This document shows positions 33,111 through 44,662 of a stretch of DNA of 64,000 nucleotides, piece by piece. The position numbers were made by a program, and so were the translations under genes. Every line of letters starts with the position of its first letter. Positions within the stretch are counted from its first letter, which is position 1. The notes under the pieces were generated by a model. It was given only the letters and a program-made list of their open reading frames with translations. It searched no databases and was not told the origin of the DNA. Source of the DNA: Mycocentrospora acerina (lineage: Eukaryota; Ascomycota; Dothideomycetes; Pleosporales); assembly GCA_022701365.1 (NCBI GenBank), contig JAKUHH010000284.1, positions 930,001-994,000 on the forward strand, read 5' to 3'.

Positions 33111-36100
33111 TGCAAGCGAATATTCTCGTAGTTTGCTACCTTTCCTTTATTCTTCGATTGCCATGTCCTTGTTGCTCGTTAGCTAAAGTCAGCCTGAGAA
33201 GATATTCTTTTTAGAGTAGGAGTGGATTTGCTAGACTGTACAATGCCTGTGGTCTAAGGATGTGCGTCAATACGCCCGAGCACATCCTCCAAACCCCATT
33301 CACTAGACGGCTGAGGATGAAGGGTTCGATGGCGATATTCATCCCTGCTGACATTTTACTGGCATTCGGCCCTGGGAGAGTCATCGGTCGGTTAGGAACA
33401 CTCTTCCTCATCTCGGAGCTCAGTATAAAGAATCTCTGCGGAAGGATCACTCTTGTAAAGCCTTTTATTGGCTTCGTAAAAGCCGGAGACTTCACTCTGT
33501 GGCTGCTGTTGCTGCCTAAATCTAATACAACAACACATGCAGTTTTCAGGCAAGTATTAATAGTTACTTGATGAAAAGATCGAATAAATATGTAAGAAGC
33601 GTCGCTTAATGTTAAAAAGTCAGACGTCGTCCGTACCGTTGGTTTCAACGACGGGGATACAACTTTCACACAAGCAATACCCGCACCAGAAGTAGCAATT
33701 CGGATTTTCGAGCTGAAAAAAGGTAAAACTTAGAAGGACACTATTTATCACACATTGGAAATCGGCATAGATGGTTGACACTAAGAATTTAGAATCTCAC
33801 TTAGATTTCTGAAGCTTAGCATGAGCACGTTACGGTTGGTAGAGGCCAAAGCGATAGGTCGTACATGAAGAGCGCTAGGCAGCTTTCTGGAAACAAGCAA
33901 GAACCTCATTATGGCCCTCAGTCTCATCAACTGATAAGTCCCGTATATCAATAGCCTTGCAAGATAAGAGTGGCGTGTACATGAACTGATCATCCCTTAG
34001 GCTGACCTATCGTAGGCCAAAAATAATTGCGAGATCTATATACCACAACTTCAACTGAACACCAATGGTAGTCAGATTTTCTACATATGCATCGACATCC
34101 TGACACCCACAAACAGCCCGTTGTAAGTAGTAGCACCACTTTGCCAGCTTTATGATAAGCATAGATTTTATCGCTATACACAATGTTCCGGTCACTCTGA
34201 AAATGCCTGGTAACGTTGTCTTCTGAATACCTCAAGCTACGATCCTGCCTCACATATAACTACCACTACAGAATGTCTCATACCATACCAACGCTCTATT
34301 GTTGGCTTGATGCCGAATAATGTGAATCGCACCCGGGATGCAATACAGTACGTGATTCTTCAGTGATGTCGGTCACCAGTGAGTAGGTACATACCAGCCA
34401 TGTCGACCGAGGTTGTGGAGGTATAATTTTATTTTCAGGAGATCGTAAAACCTTGACAAACTTTTGTCAGTTTTACAATGAAATGTTCGGTCGAAACGCT
34501 CAGTCGTCACTTCCGCCCAACAGAGCCTAGATCTGAGCAAGAAATCTAAATGTCTAACAATAGTGACATCGCTATTACGCGATCAATGACATTTATCATA
34601 GCTTCAGCCCATGAGCCCTCGTACAAGAACACATCCTGCTCGTTGAGATTTCACCGTTATCGGGACGAACGAACACAGCGCTCTGCTTAGATGGTCCTTC
34701 AGCCAAGAACCGATCCATGGGGTTCATATTCCTTGTTTGTGTGTCAGATGTTGTGGATAGGACGAGAGTATGGTAAGAGCAGAGCGTGACCGTGTCGGTC
34801 GACCTCTGGTGAGGCAGGCAAAGTGTATTCCTACAATCTGGTCAGGGAGGGTACACAAAATGTATTTCAAGATGGTGGTTCGCTAACGATGTGATGTTCT
34901 TGTGAGACATGATGTGATAAGATGGGATGGACTTTGAAGATAGAAAATATCAAGTGAAATGATCTAACAGGAGGAGCAAGCTTGTTTATGTTCAAGATGA
35001 TGAGGAGTCTGGGTAAACGGAAATGAGAAATCGTCTCAGCTTTATACCTTTTGCGAACAAGTAGAAGGGAGGGATTGTTGAGCACAAGACTGTCTCCCAG
35101 CGCAAAATTCAGTCATACTCATGGTCCAGAATTCCATCATGAGCTCGTGGTATGCCGGGGTTGGCAGTTGTGCCTATGCTATTGCGAGATTAGTTGAGTC
35201 TTTGATAAACAGATTTCGACCTAATACGGTAAGAGCTTTGAGTACATTGGTCTTTCAACTTTTGTTCAACTTGGCAAACTAGACTAGCGCAAAAGCCACA
35301 ACACCATTTGCAAGTGGATTGGGTGTTCACCTTTTGTTCGTCTTGGCAGGCAGGGGTTATAGCTGATGTTAAGCTTTCCATAACCCTAACGCCTCGCTAC
35401 TGTGTCGGAACCACTCCCAGGAGCAAGGTTCAACGGCGCACTATCTTGCATCCAAAGTGGAACCGCAGGCGCCGATCAGGCTGCACATTGAATGTGGGTT
35501 TGAAAATCGCCTTCGGGCTAGCCCACTGATGACACCACTCGTCCTGTTCTTCAAACCCTCTGACCACTCGCGTCCCAGGCGCTGCCTATTCTCGTCACAT
35601 CCCCACACGACACCTGCCTGGCGCAACCACCGCACCGCGGATTTACTCCGACAAGGCAAGCCACATCAGCACCCGCACATTGCCGAACACGGGGCACAAC
35701 TTGAGACAGACGTCCCTATACGCAAATGTCAGAGCGTGGCCCGCCGTTTGATCGGGTTGGGCACGTATCAACTCTCTACAACAGCAGCATTTCTTCAAAG
35801 CGGAGTCTGATGGAACACTATATTCACAGTGTTGTAGCATGGACAAGTTCTGTGTCTGGCGAGTGAAGCATGTCCAATGAGTGCAAGAAGTCTGAAAGTG
35901 CTGATAGTTGTCGCCGGTGAAAGGCGCCTGGCCAAATGTCGCGTTGTGTTACCCAACTCAAGATCTGAGCGTGTTCCACGCGTCGTGTACCCATAATCTA
36001 CGTGACTTCATATCGGCTTTTTCGAGGCTCGCTTAACTGGCGTGCAGAGGACCAGCTGCAGCAGGCAAAGAAGGCAAAGAAGGCAAACTGCCGGCTGCAC

Positions 36101-36405
36101 CCGCGCGAATGCAAACACAGGACACGACCGAGTAGCAAGATCTTATTGGCTGTCGACTGTTCGTCCAGCTTACCGTGGCTGATGTCTGAGATACTGCTTC
36201 GTTCTCGGCCAAGACTCCAAAACAGCATTTATAACGGTCCTGCGTGCCTAGTATTATGCATTGGTCCAACTATCCTGAATTCATTTTTCAACTTCAGACA
36301 CCGGCTACCGGAAAATTACGATAAACACATACTTTCACGTCAAGCAGTCTCGACGACTCCATTATCGATCTATCGTGCTTTTCCCAAAGCGCATTTTTGA
36401 ACCTC
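33111..36405. other. Gene-poor 3.3-kb region
   Basis: No gene could be supported. Overlapping open frames on both strands at 33211-33669 lack recognisable motifs and a clear ATG on the minus strand. No tRNA, repeat or transposon terminus was identified. The last few hundred bases act as the upstream region of the Clr5 gene. Confidence 0.45.
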
Positions 36406-39064
36406 ATGAATCGTCACTCTCTTCCAGCCTTGTCAGACTCCACAGATCCTTGGGAGAGCGTGAAGCCAATCCTAGAGACTCTTTATCTATCACAGAAGAA
36501 GAAGCTTGCGGATGTTATCTTTCAAATGAAAACTCAACATGACTTCGACAGAATGTTCATGGACCATGATCTGGATCCCTTGGGCTTAAGAGACAATGTA
36601 CCTTCTGACATGCGACTACAGTGATCACCAATATCGGTACCAGTTCAGGAAATGGAAATGGTCGAGGAAAGCGGGCAAAGACGACATAGCCAAAATAGTA
36701 GAACAAATGAAGCTCCGTCAGGAAGTCGGCAAATCGAGTACAGCCAGACTGAATGGAAAAGAAGTTGATAAGAAAAAGACCAGGCGTGCGCTAAAGGAGG
36801 AGAAAAGGGTTTCCATGGATTCTCTTGTTCTGAAGTCCTTCCGGAATCAAGCCATAATTATCGACGGGCCCGTGTTGCCATTCACCAACAGCTTGTAAGC
36901 AGCCCCGGACTCGGAGCTTGACTTTCTACTGCTAACGATCAAAGTTTCCTCAAATGGAACCTTCCCTATGCTGCCATGCGTCAATCATATGCACGAAAGT
37001 TCGATCACTTCTTGCCCTTTGACCAGCCGACACCGTGTAGCAACATCGAAGTAGTAACTCCTTCCTCAGCTACTTCTCCTCACAGTGCACCTTCTCCAAT
37101 GACTCAGGTTATTAAGGAGTCTTCGATGGTTGATCGGGCCCGCATGTTCGCACAAGGCCATCATGAGAAGCTTCTTAAAGTTTTAAATGGAGAGGAGAGA
37201 ATGTAACGTATGAATCATGTTGTATTTTTTCCGAGCTGACATTTCTGTAGGCAGCTTTCTGACTGGCTGTACCAGTATTGGTTCTTCTGCTTCAAGACTT
37301 CAAAAAAACTGGGGCAAAGGGCCGACCATATGGACAGCGCAGCTCTTGGATTTTAGCCGGTTCCCATGCACTGTCCTTCCTAGTCTTCCGGGTACCCCCC
37401 AAGACTTGACGTTGCTTTCCACGCCGCGCAATAGTACTGGACCGATACCATCAAACCTTTGCCAGTGGTACATACACGTGCGACAAGAATATTACAAGCC
37501 CATATCGGAAGATCAATCATCTTTTGCAACCGTCGTTGAGCATTACTCAGATGATGATGATTCTACTTGGGAATCATGGCCCCAAAGCAGACAACAACCT
37601 CCACTTCAGACTCGTTTGCGAGATGGCCTTGAGCATAATGACTTCAGCCCAATCCCTACAACAAGTCTTCCTGTTGCTATTCCGCAGGTTGCACAGGCTG
37701 CGAAGAGGTCCGATAAGGAGTTTCTCTTAGAGTCCCTCGGTTTCAGCATCATGAGTAGGAACTTGGAACAAGTTCTAAAAATCCTACACCAAATGAGACT
37801 CAAAGGCATTGAATATACATCGTTGCATCCATTTCATCTCGCAACTAGTTTCCTTGACGGTGCCAAATCTTGCTGCGCCATCATGTACGGGCTTGCCTCG
37901 AGCATCCGAGGAGCGAAAGTCCACGAGTTGTACATAAACGAACACGGTCACACGATACTGGATAACCTTATGATCACAATTATCAAGTCACACACTTCAG
38001 CGAGTCCAGTCACTGTGAATGAAGAACTTAGAGATGTTCCTCGTTTCATCGGCGAAGAAGTCGATATTTGCGGCCGTTGGGATGCGGACTCGCCTTGTGT
38101 GCGTTATCTACATGCCTGCGGCAATCCATCGATACCATTTGATTGGAAACACAAATTTTGCAATACTTCAATCCAGACAATATGCGATTGTGTCCTCCAA
38201 ATGTTCCAGTACATGCCCAATCCTCTCTTACTGGAAACTCCTAGTGGATTATTTATCCGGCGTTGCTTTGATCCCAGCTGTGGCAAAAAATTACAATTGC
38301 AGCCACTCCACAGTTTGGTAATGACGGCTTACCATCTCGCCACTAAAGGAAGTAACGACGAAGATTTTTTTGGTATCCTTGCATGCGCTCTTTGCATGAT
38401 ATCACGTGGATTTGATCCTAGTGTAGTCGCGGAAATTTCTGTCGAAGCATTGCTGGTCACTGATGCGTTAGTCGAGTGTGACCATGAAGAAATGACTGCT
38501 GCCGGCCTCGCAGAAAGAATCATGGTCGCACCAGTTGTGTCATCGTGGAGTGCGAAGCTTCAGTCAGGATGGGCTGTGTTGTCCGGCGTATTGCACCGTT
38601 GTGAAAAAGCGCATGTTGAGCGGAGCGGCAATGAGAGCAATTCATACGATAATGCAAACGACCAGGACATTTTCATCGGATCAACTAAGCCAGATGATAA
38701 TCTACATTGGATACATGATGCTGGGGGAACACACAAGAAGGCTTCTTGCTTTCTTGGGCAGAGGGATTTGGGCACTCTTTGGGCATCTGTCCAAGCAGAG
38801 CTACTTTCATACCGACGTCTAAATGCCGAACTTGGGTGGATGTCTGAACATTTCTCAATGAATGTTATACAAGAACAGCTAAGCCGAGGAGATGTTCTAG
38901 ATGTGGGATATTCTAAGAGCGATCTTCTGAAAACTCACTGTGCTTGTCACAGCTTTGGTGGTTTCCCTTTGACGCAGTTATCTAGAGCAGTCGATCCAAA
39001 TCTTGCAAACCTTGATGTGTGGGGAAGGGCAACTTATGGGGACATGCTCGATGATGATTGGTGA
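36406..39064 (+). CDS. Clr5-domain protein, interrupted by a homopolymer frameshift
   Basis: A fungal protein with an N-terminal Clr5 domain (a helical domain named after S. pombe Clr5). The start is ATG 36406; the frame upstream opens at TTG. Exons are 36406-36554, 36622-36894, 36945-37202 and 37251-39064 (introns of 67, 50 and 48 bp). Clr5: DPWESVKPILETLYLSQKKK then, across the splice, DHQYRYQFRKWKWSRK, about residues 13-75, followed by a Lys/Arg-rich stretch. Exon 4 starts QLSDWLYQYWFFCFKTS and then meets seven A residues (37312-37318). One A fewer would continue directly as KNWGKGPTIWTAQLLDFSRF and on to the stop at 39064 (about 600 further residues, no known domain). As written, the frame stops at about 37357. 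It is therefore either a real frameshift or a base-calling error. Confidence 0.65.
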
Positions 39065-39609
39065 GTATGTCGCTAGAAATAGACATTCAAAGAGCTTGGT
39101 TTTCAACAACAGTTGTCATTTTACTGGAGCCGTTCATTTCTTGATGAGATGGAAGCACTCAAAGGCTCCGGTTATGTAATCAGTTCGGTTTCGCTACAAA
39201 CTTGGCCATCTTCTTCCTCATTACCTCAAAAAATCGTTTTTGATTGTTATATTGTCGATCATTTCGTACGCCTATGAAATCACCCATAAACCGTAGTCCA
39301 AAGAAACAGATCACGTATGAACAGTTTAGTTGACGGTTACGAAATCATTGATCGTATAAAAGTGACACTGGAAATACTTCTTCAGTCCCTATGTTTGGGC
39401 GTCTAAAGTCATGATCGCGACTTGTTGAATCATATTTGTATTATAATTTATGGCGAAAAGAGCTACTCTGTGACAATTTTTCTCCAAACATATGGCTTAA
39501 AAGCAATACCTCATTTTTACGTCCTCCCTAAAAGAAACCAAACACCGAGCCGCATGACCTTTCATAGTTGACTCGACACAAATTTGTGAATTATACGGCC
39601 AGTTTAAGA
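39065..39609. other. Intergenic region downstream of the Clr5 gene
   Basis: About 0.5 kb of AT-leaning sequence with no supported gene. Confidence 0.45.
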
Positions 39610-40052
39610 GGATCAAGGTTTTTCTGATTCATCCTTGAGCATCCCTAACAAGAAAATCCACGGTATTAAAGAACAAAAAAGGCAACTTTGCCCATCTACC
39701 ATCTTGCAGTATATAAGATAGTACCTGCCAGACTATAATCTTTACCAAAACCCAAATCTCACCGACTTTTACCAACTAGAAAGGTACCTTCTGATATTGA
39801 GTCATTTTGTGTTGCCGAAGTCATATAGGCAGTTGGAGAACTTGTTTCCATCGCCAGATCTCGCTGGTACACATGAAGATAACGGTAACTTCTTCAAAAC
39901 TTTAACCACAACGAATTCAATTGAATCAACCGCCAGCTTTGTTCACGAAGATATGAAATGCCTCCTCAGCGCCATCACCATAAACCTAAGTATGAAAGAT
40001 CGTTTGTTTGCTATGTGGAAGTATGTCCGCAGGCCGTCACATGGTGTATGAC
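39610..40052 (+). pseudogene. Relic of the C2H2/STAND-like gene, middle part
   Basis: The sequence aligns with about 27930-28345 of the C2H2 gene. Shared features include the junction region (CTAGAAAGGTACCTTCTGAT against CTGGAAAGGGACCTTCTGAA), LPKSY, and, in another frame, HHHKPKYERSFVCYVEVCP. Frames are broken repeatedly. Similarity ends abruptly at 40052, where the short MITE-like element begins, so the element probably marks the breakpoint. Confidence 0.7.
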
Positions 40053-40165
40053 AGTTGTTGGAACACAGCTCTATCTCACTGTGCTATGCAAACCAAAAAA
40101 AGGTACCACAACGTATCATCTTATACATCACGGGATAAAACAATACATATCCTCAATTTGTACAA
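40053..40165. mobile_element. Second copy of the MITE-like short element
   Basis: This block (AGTTGTTGGAACACAGCTCT onward) aligns over about 110 bp with the element inside the ALDH gene, including ACACAGCTCTAT, ATGCAAACCAAAAA, GGTAC and ACATATCCTCA. Its 3' end has lost the TCCTGACAA repeat, so it is degenerate. It starts exactly where the C2H2 relic ends. Confidence 0.65.
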
Positions 40166-40562
40166 GCTAATGATGCTCTACTACACGCTGATCCTCACAA
40201 ACTATAGTCAGATAATAGATGTTTGCGCCTCTGGATAGTTCGCCGTAAAATATAGGATTATAATAATAAAGTCTCTCACTTTGGAAAAATGTTCTCAGTA
40301 TTGGAATTACTAAAGCCATTGAATGGCTGTCGACTTCATTTACAGACACGAGTAAGTCATGCCTGTTCGCAGCTGTATCAAGCGACTAACAGTATTAACT
40401 AACAGTCTAATTAATGAAGCCAGAATATTAAAGGTATTTATCGTAGAGCAATCATTTGCAACATCAATTAAGAAAATATGCTTTCAGTGCATCGTCCCTA
40501 GCGTGACACCTAGCCCCGACAATCTCTTCCGCCGAGCGCATCATACCAACGCATTGCTAGAG
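40166..40562. other. Intergenic region
   Basis: About 0.4 kb with no supported gene; it is the 3' flank of the DUF3632-like gene. Confidence 0.4.
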
Positions 40563-41365
40563 CTACTCAGTAATGTCAGGAGTCAAGCCTTGCTGGAGTT
40601 CACTAAGGCGTTGCTTCCAGAAATCCCACCGAGCAACACTGAAGGCAGGACCTGCCTCAGTATTTCTTCGCGCAAAGAGCTCGCCCGGCATTGAATCTGT
40701 TTGGATCTTTGTAGATGCGTAACCGCGTGCTGATGCTGAGAGGATTGCAAAGCCACCGTGTCGAAGCCAAGCAACTAAAACTGGAACTTGGTCTGCAATC
40801 TCAGCTTCTGAAGGAGTTTCCAGCGCTTTTGCGAATGAGCTAAGGGCACACGAGACTAATTCGTCGGTGTTGATGCCAAACGAAGCTAATCTTGCTGTAA
40901 ATCCAGCGAGGTTACGTCTTTCGATCGTAGTCATTTCAGAAGACGTAGCCGCCCAAGCACATTGAAGTGCATCCATCAGAAAAGGGAGATCAAGCCAAAT
41001 TCGCTGTTGCGTACTCGTGATAGCTTGTTCGCTACCTGCTACGCCTATGCCTGACCTGACTCGAGATATTGTCCCAAAGTTTCGTGCCTGCAGTACCTGG
41101 CAAGCAAGCTGGTCGGCTGTAGGCTCGGCTTCAGGTATCGCTTTTGCAGCTTGTATGAATAAATACCACAAGTCATGAAGGTCAACCTCAAATACGCTGA
41201 TGTCATGATCTGAGTTGGTATAGCGATTTGTAATGTTGCGGATGAGCAGGCGGGCACGCTTACTAAGTGTGTATGGGTCTTGCTAATGTCAGCATTAACT
41301 GATGGGCGAAAGTGCCGCTCACTAAACGCAACCCTCCGCTCAGTGTGAGAAAGAATCGAATCCAT
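40563..41365 (-). CDS. DUF3632-like fungal protein
   Basis: Likely CDS: exon 41365-41333 (MDSILSHTERR), a 50-bp intron 41332-41283 (GTTGCG...ATTAG), then exon 41282-40563, for 250 residues. The main exon reads QDPYTLSKRARLLIR, then FEVDLHDLWYLFIQAAK, WLDLPFLMDALQ, ERRNLAGFTARLASFGI and RWDFWKQRLSEL. The conserved Trp/Arg pattern resembles the fungal family DUF3632, of unknown function. It is probably a soluble protein. The 5' exon choice is uncertain: a GTGAGC donor lies nearby but breaks the frame. Family assignment is by pattern recall. Confidence 0.6.
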
Positions 41366-41623
41366 AAAGAACTCAGAATGTTGATTTAGTTGAAAAAAAT
41401 CTAATCTCAAGGTTTGGCCCTACAAAACTTTGATTTACCATCATCGATATATACTTAAATGCAGCACGTGCCTAAAGCGGCTAGGGTGCCTAAATCACGT
41501 ACATGCACTAGCCCATGACATCACTTCTCCACACAGCCAAACTCAACACAGTCAAAGACTGAACGCTAGCGGCATTTCGAGCCATACGCCGCAACCTCGA
41601 CACTAAACCCTGCGATGAGCTGG

Positions 41624-42001
41624 TCAGTATACATGCCTGAAGCGTAGTGGCTGTGCCTGTAGGATCATGGTCACAATAAAGACAGATGTCATTGTTGTTG
41701 GTGCATTTGGAACATGACAGTCTGGAGTCAAACATGGGCAGTATGCATCTAGACCAACCTGAAACGCGGTATCACACTTCACCTGCAAACTGACGGCTTC
41801 GTCGGAGTCATACTGGCAGACACCAGGCGCCGGATACTCGTTGTTAAGAATGCAAGCCTATTGCACACACAATTAGCAGGAAGCTGGTATTGATTTTGAG
41901 ACGGTACTTACGCCCTTAAAGGTTTCCTGCTTCAAGGGCCAGGCGGTGACGAGGTTGGCAGTCGCCACGAGCAATCCAGTCACAACGTAAAGAGAGCGCA
42001 T
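41624..42001 (-). CDS. Small secreted cysteine-rich protein (effector-like)
   Basis: Exon 1 is 42001-41912 (ATG verified), followed by a 54-bp intron 41911-41858 (GTAAGT...ATAG, phase 0) and exon 2, 41857-41624, ending at TGA. This gives 107 residues. A signal peptide is clear: MRSLYVVTGLLVATANLVTA, cleaved before WPLKQ. The mature part has six cysteines (ACILNN, GVCQYD, VKCDTA, and the cluster YCPCLTPDC). No similarity recognised. The tail after CHVPN is unusually Thr/Met/Val-rich. In another frame over the same bases (41735-41508) more cysteines appear (CSKCTNNNDICLYC), so a second intron or frameshift could give a longer, more Cys-rich C-terminus. Confidence 0.65.
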
Positions 42002-42720
42002 ATCGAACTGCTGAGAAGTGAATCGAGGCACGATGAAGAGACAATTCTAACGGCTACTTATCTCTGGCATGAAGCATTTTTATAGCTGCATACTGGAAAA
42101 CAGTAACCGTCATGCGAGCTACACTTAGCCTCGCGCAGGATCCAAGGGAGCTACAATCGCACGTAACTTATTAGCATGTCATCATACATAACTTAAATCC
42201 TTCTAACAGACTTCTTCCGCTCTGTAATCGTCGAAAGAAGTCTCACGTCCGAGCTGCAGAAGAGCTATTAGAGCAGTTGCGTCGTTAAAAGTCTCACAGA
42301 AGCAATCCATTATTTTAGGCTGTTTTTCAGAAGTCCTCCATTCAATCGAACGATCCTTATCAATCTCCTGATTTTCTTACATTCTATATTTTCTATCTTC
42401 TATTTTATTCAACCTAACATCTTTGCACCAACACCACTGCAGGTTACACAAGGCTCTAGCTGCAGCTAGGACCTATTAAACTCACAGGCAGCACACTCCC
42501 TAGCAAGGCTCAGACAAGACACAGACAGGACATTCTTAAACAGCAAGAGACAGGACGCATAAAGAAGGTAGGGCACAAAGGCTCTACTTAAACACACACG
42601 GAACACACTACTGTGGCAGTGAAGGTATTCCATGTAATTCTATACCTAAGTCTGTCCTTATGCCCCACAGGAGGCTCACTTAAGGACGTTTAACTAATTC
42701 AATTCAATTCCATTCAATTC
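42002..42720. other. Intergenic, repeat-like sequence
   Basis: About 0.7 kb upstream of the secreted-protein gene. The part 42420-42700 (with GCTCTAGCTGCAGCTAGGACC and several ACACA/GGCTC motifs) has the look of a transposon fragment, but I could not assign it. It ends in short ATTCAATTC repeats (42697-42722). Confidence 0.35.
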
Positions 42721-42721
42721 C

Positions 42722-43180
42722 ATATAACCTGAGGATCGTATCGAACTAGCTCTCCGTCTGACTGCTGGCCAGCTAGGACATCTAGATGAGATGATAGCTA
42801 TCGGCGAAGAGCTCATTGGGCTTAAGCAAAGTTGACAGGCAAGAGAAAGCTTTGACCAAGGCTTCAAGGCCGTGCGAAACCAATTGGAAGACCAGCTCGA
42901 CCAAGCTTGCCTCCATTTCTGTATTTTTATACTCGACCACACGCTCAAAGGAGACCTTTTCGAGAGCACATGGCTGGCTTGGCGCACGCTGCACCCCGCA
43001 TCTCGCAGATCATCTCCAACAAACAACACCAAACCAACAGCGCTAGAAATATACAAGGGGCCGCCGCGACTTCCAAGTTCATGGAGCCCCCGCCATGGCT
43101 CCAAAACGTACCGGAATTGTTCTGTGGATTGGCGCGTTTTAAATCTCAGCAAATCCGTTATTTTCGGTCTCTGCTGTTAG
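42722..43180 (+). pseudogene. Remnant of a repetitive fungal ORF family
   Basis: The plus strand reads PEDRIELALRLTAGQLGHLD, then a stop, then QLEDQLDQACLHFCIFILDH and TLKGDLFES. The block resembles a segment (C-x-x-FCI-x-LLDH-x-LKGDLFES) found, to my recollection, in large repeated fungal ORFs associated with telomere-linked helicase or zinc-finger proteins. Downstream the frame is no longer recognisable. Low certainty. Confidence 0.35.
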
Positions 43181-43321
43181 TTACAAGTACACAGCGAGTT
43201 CTGTTCTTGCGTGGCCTACAAATTCATTCAGGATATGCTCAACCGATTGCCCTTCAGTGATCCTACGTTATCTGTTAATTCGAGAACGTAAATGAAGAAC
43301 GTACTCATGGAGCAAGCGGCA

Positions 43322-43990
43322 CCTTAGTATCAGAACAAAAACGATAACGTTACCGACATCTACGCAACACATCCGCTCCACCTCGATCCGAGCGGGGACA
43401 TACGGCTGCTAACAAAAACTTCGAGCTGCATTGCCCACCCAAAGGAAATCGTGCTCGGAGTTAATGTCGAATCTTCCGCAAACAATCCGGAGTACATCGC
43501 CTTCTCATATGTTTGGGGCACGGACGAAGGCAATCAGGTGGTCTTTATCAATGGAAGCGCCTTTTCGGTAGAGCGAAATATCTTTGACTTCCTGCAAGAA
43601 AACTGGCGACGGAACGAGTCCGGTTTTTGAAAGATCGACGCTGTCTGCATAAATCAGTCATCGACACCTGAGTGGAGCCATCAGATGCCATGATGGCACA
43701 TAATACTCGCAAGCTTCCATGGTCATCTCATGACTCGGTGCTGGACCTCCAGAGCTTGTGAAAGCTGTCAAATAGCCATCTCGTCTTAGCAAAACGGTAT
43801 TCGATAGTCAAGAGCAAGTTGTGGCGGATGTAGAGCGAGATTTCGGTACCACCTTGTACAATGCTGAGCACTGGCATCGAGCTTGGATGGCCCAATAATT
43901 TGCCCTCCCAAGGAACATCAAGACACGGTGCGGCAAAAAGGCTCGATCGAGCGATTAATAGAGGATCGTGTAAGATCGCTCAGACTCAGC
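43322..43990 (+). pseudogene. HET-domain pseudogene
   Basis: The plus-strand translation shows the ordered HET blocks: YIAFSYVWGTDEGNQVVFIN, FSVERNIFDFLQENWRR, a TGA where Trp is expected, then KIDAVCINQ. After a frame change near 43690 it continues with LGAGPPELVKAVK and HWHRAWMAQ-FALPRNIK. At least three in-frame stops (TGA, TAG, TAA) and one frameshift make it non-functional. It is not a recent copy of the two HET genes at 11-14 kb, since its motif wording differs. Confidence 0.8.
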
Positions 43991-44662
43991 GTGCTTTCCT
44001 CCACTGAGCCTTCGAACAAGAACTGCCGGCGCCTAATAGTAGTTTTGCGTTAGAGATCATTGGGCCTTACGTAAATAAGTGCCTTAATCAGAACAAGTAA
44101 TCAACAAGTAGTCAATCTTAACACAATAAGACATTAGTATTAAGTCTCTGCTTATACCAGTACTACTTAATTTTAAGAATAGACTTAAACATGCAATAGA
44201 GCTATTAGAGCAACTTAGGTAAGGCAAGCTATATATATGTAGCATTGTAGCCACACTTAGGAGCTAAGAAATAATTAGGAAATAGATAATTGTTATATCT
44301 AACAAGCTTTGTAACCAGCTTATGCACTAGCAAGCAACGCCAAAATCTATAGCTCTGTAGCTCTGATAAGAAGAATGCAATCACCCAAGAAGTAGGTCTG
44401 TTGCGGAATATTTTAGAAAACAAACATCTAAGTTGTGACTGCTGAACTCCAGCTACACGATCTTGCGACAAGAGATAATATTCTTAAAACCCAAACTCCA
44501 ACACAACTTTCTTCTCTTACCTAAGCGGTAACCATTTCCTTAAAACTTGCCAGCAGATGCTTGTAATATTAGAGATTAATCGAATGTCAGCCTATAGATA
44601 AGAGATTAGTCTTGCCTCTTGCTAGAGAAACATTTTATGACTTACTAACGCAACTAATAGGC
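43991..44662. other. AT-rich intergenic region
   Basis: About 0.7 kb, AT-rich and TAG/TTA-rich, looking like a short RIP-affected repeat, between the HET pseudogene and the secreted-protein gene. No gene is supported. Confidence 0.4.

Noticed and set aside
33211..33669. Open frame of 152 codons on the minus strand with an overlapping 103-codon frame on the plus strand
   Set aside because: No recognisable motif on either strand, the minus frame opens at GTG, and no splice continuity was found. Could be a relic, but not supportable.
34290..34345. Possible tRNA-like T-arm wording (GTGAATCGCACCCGGG)
   Set aside because: No matching acceptor stem, D-arm or anticodon arm could be assembled around it.
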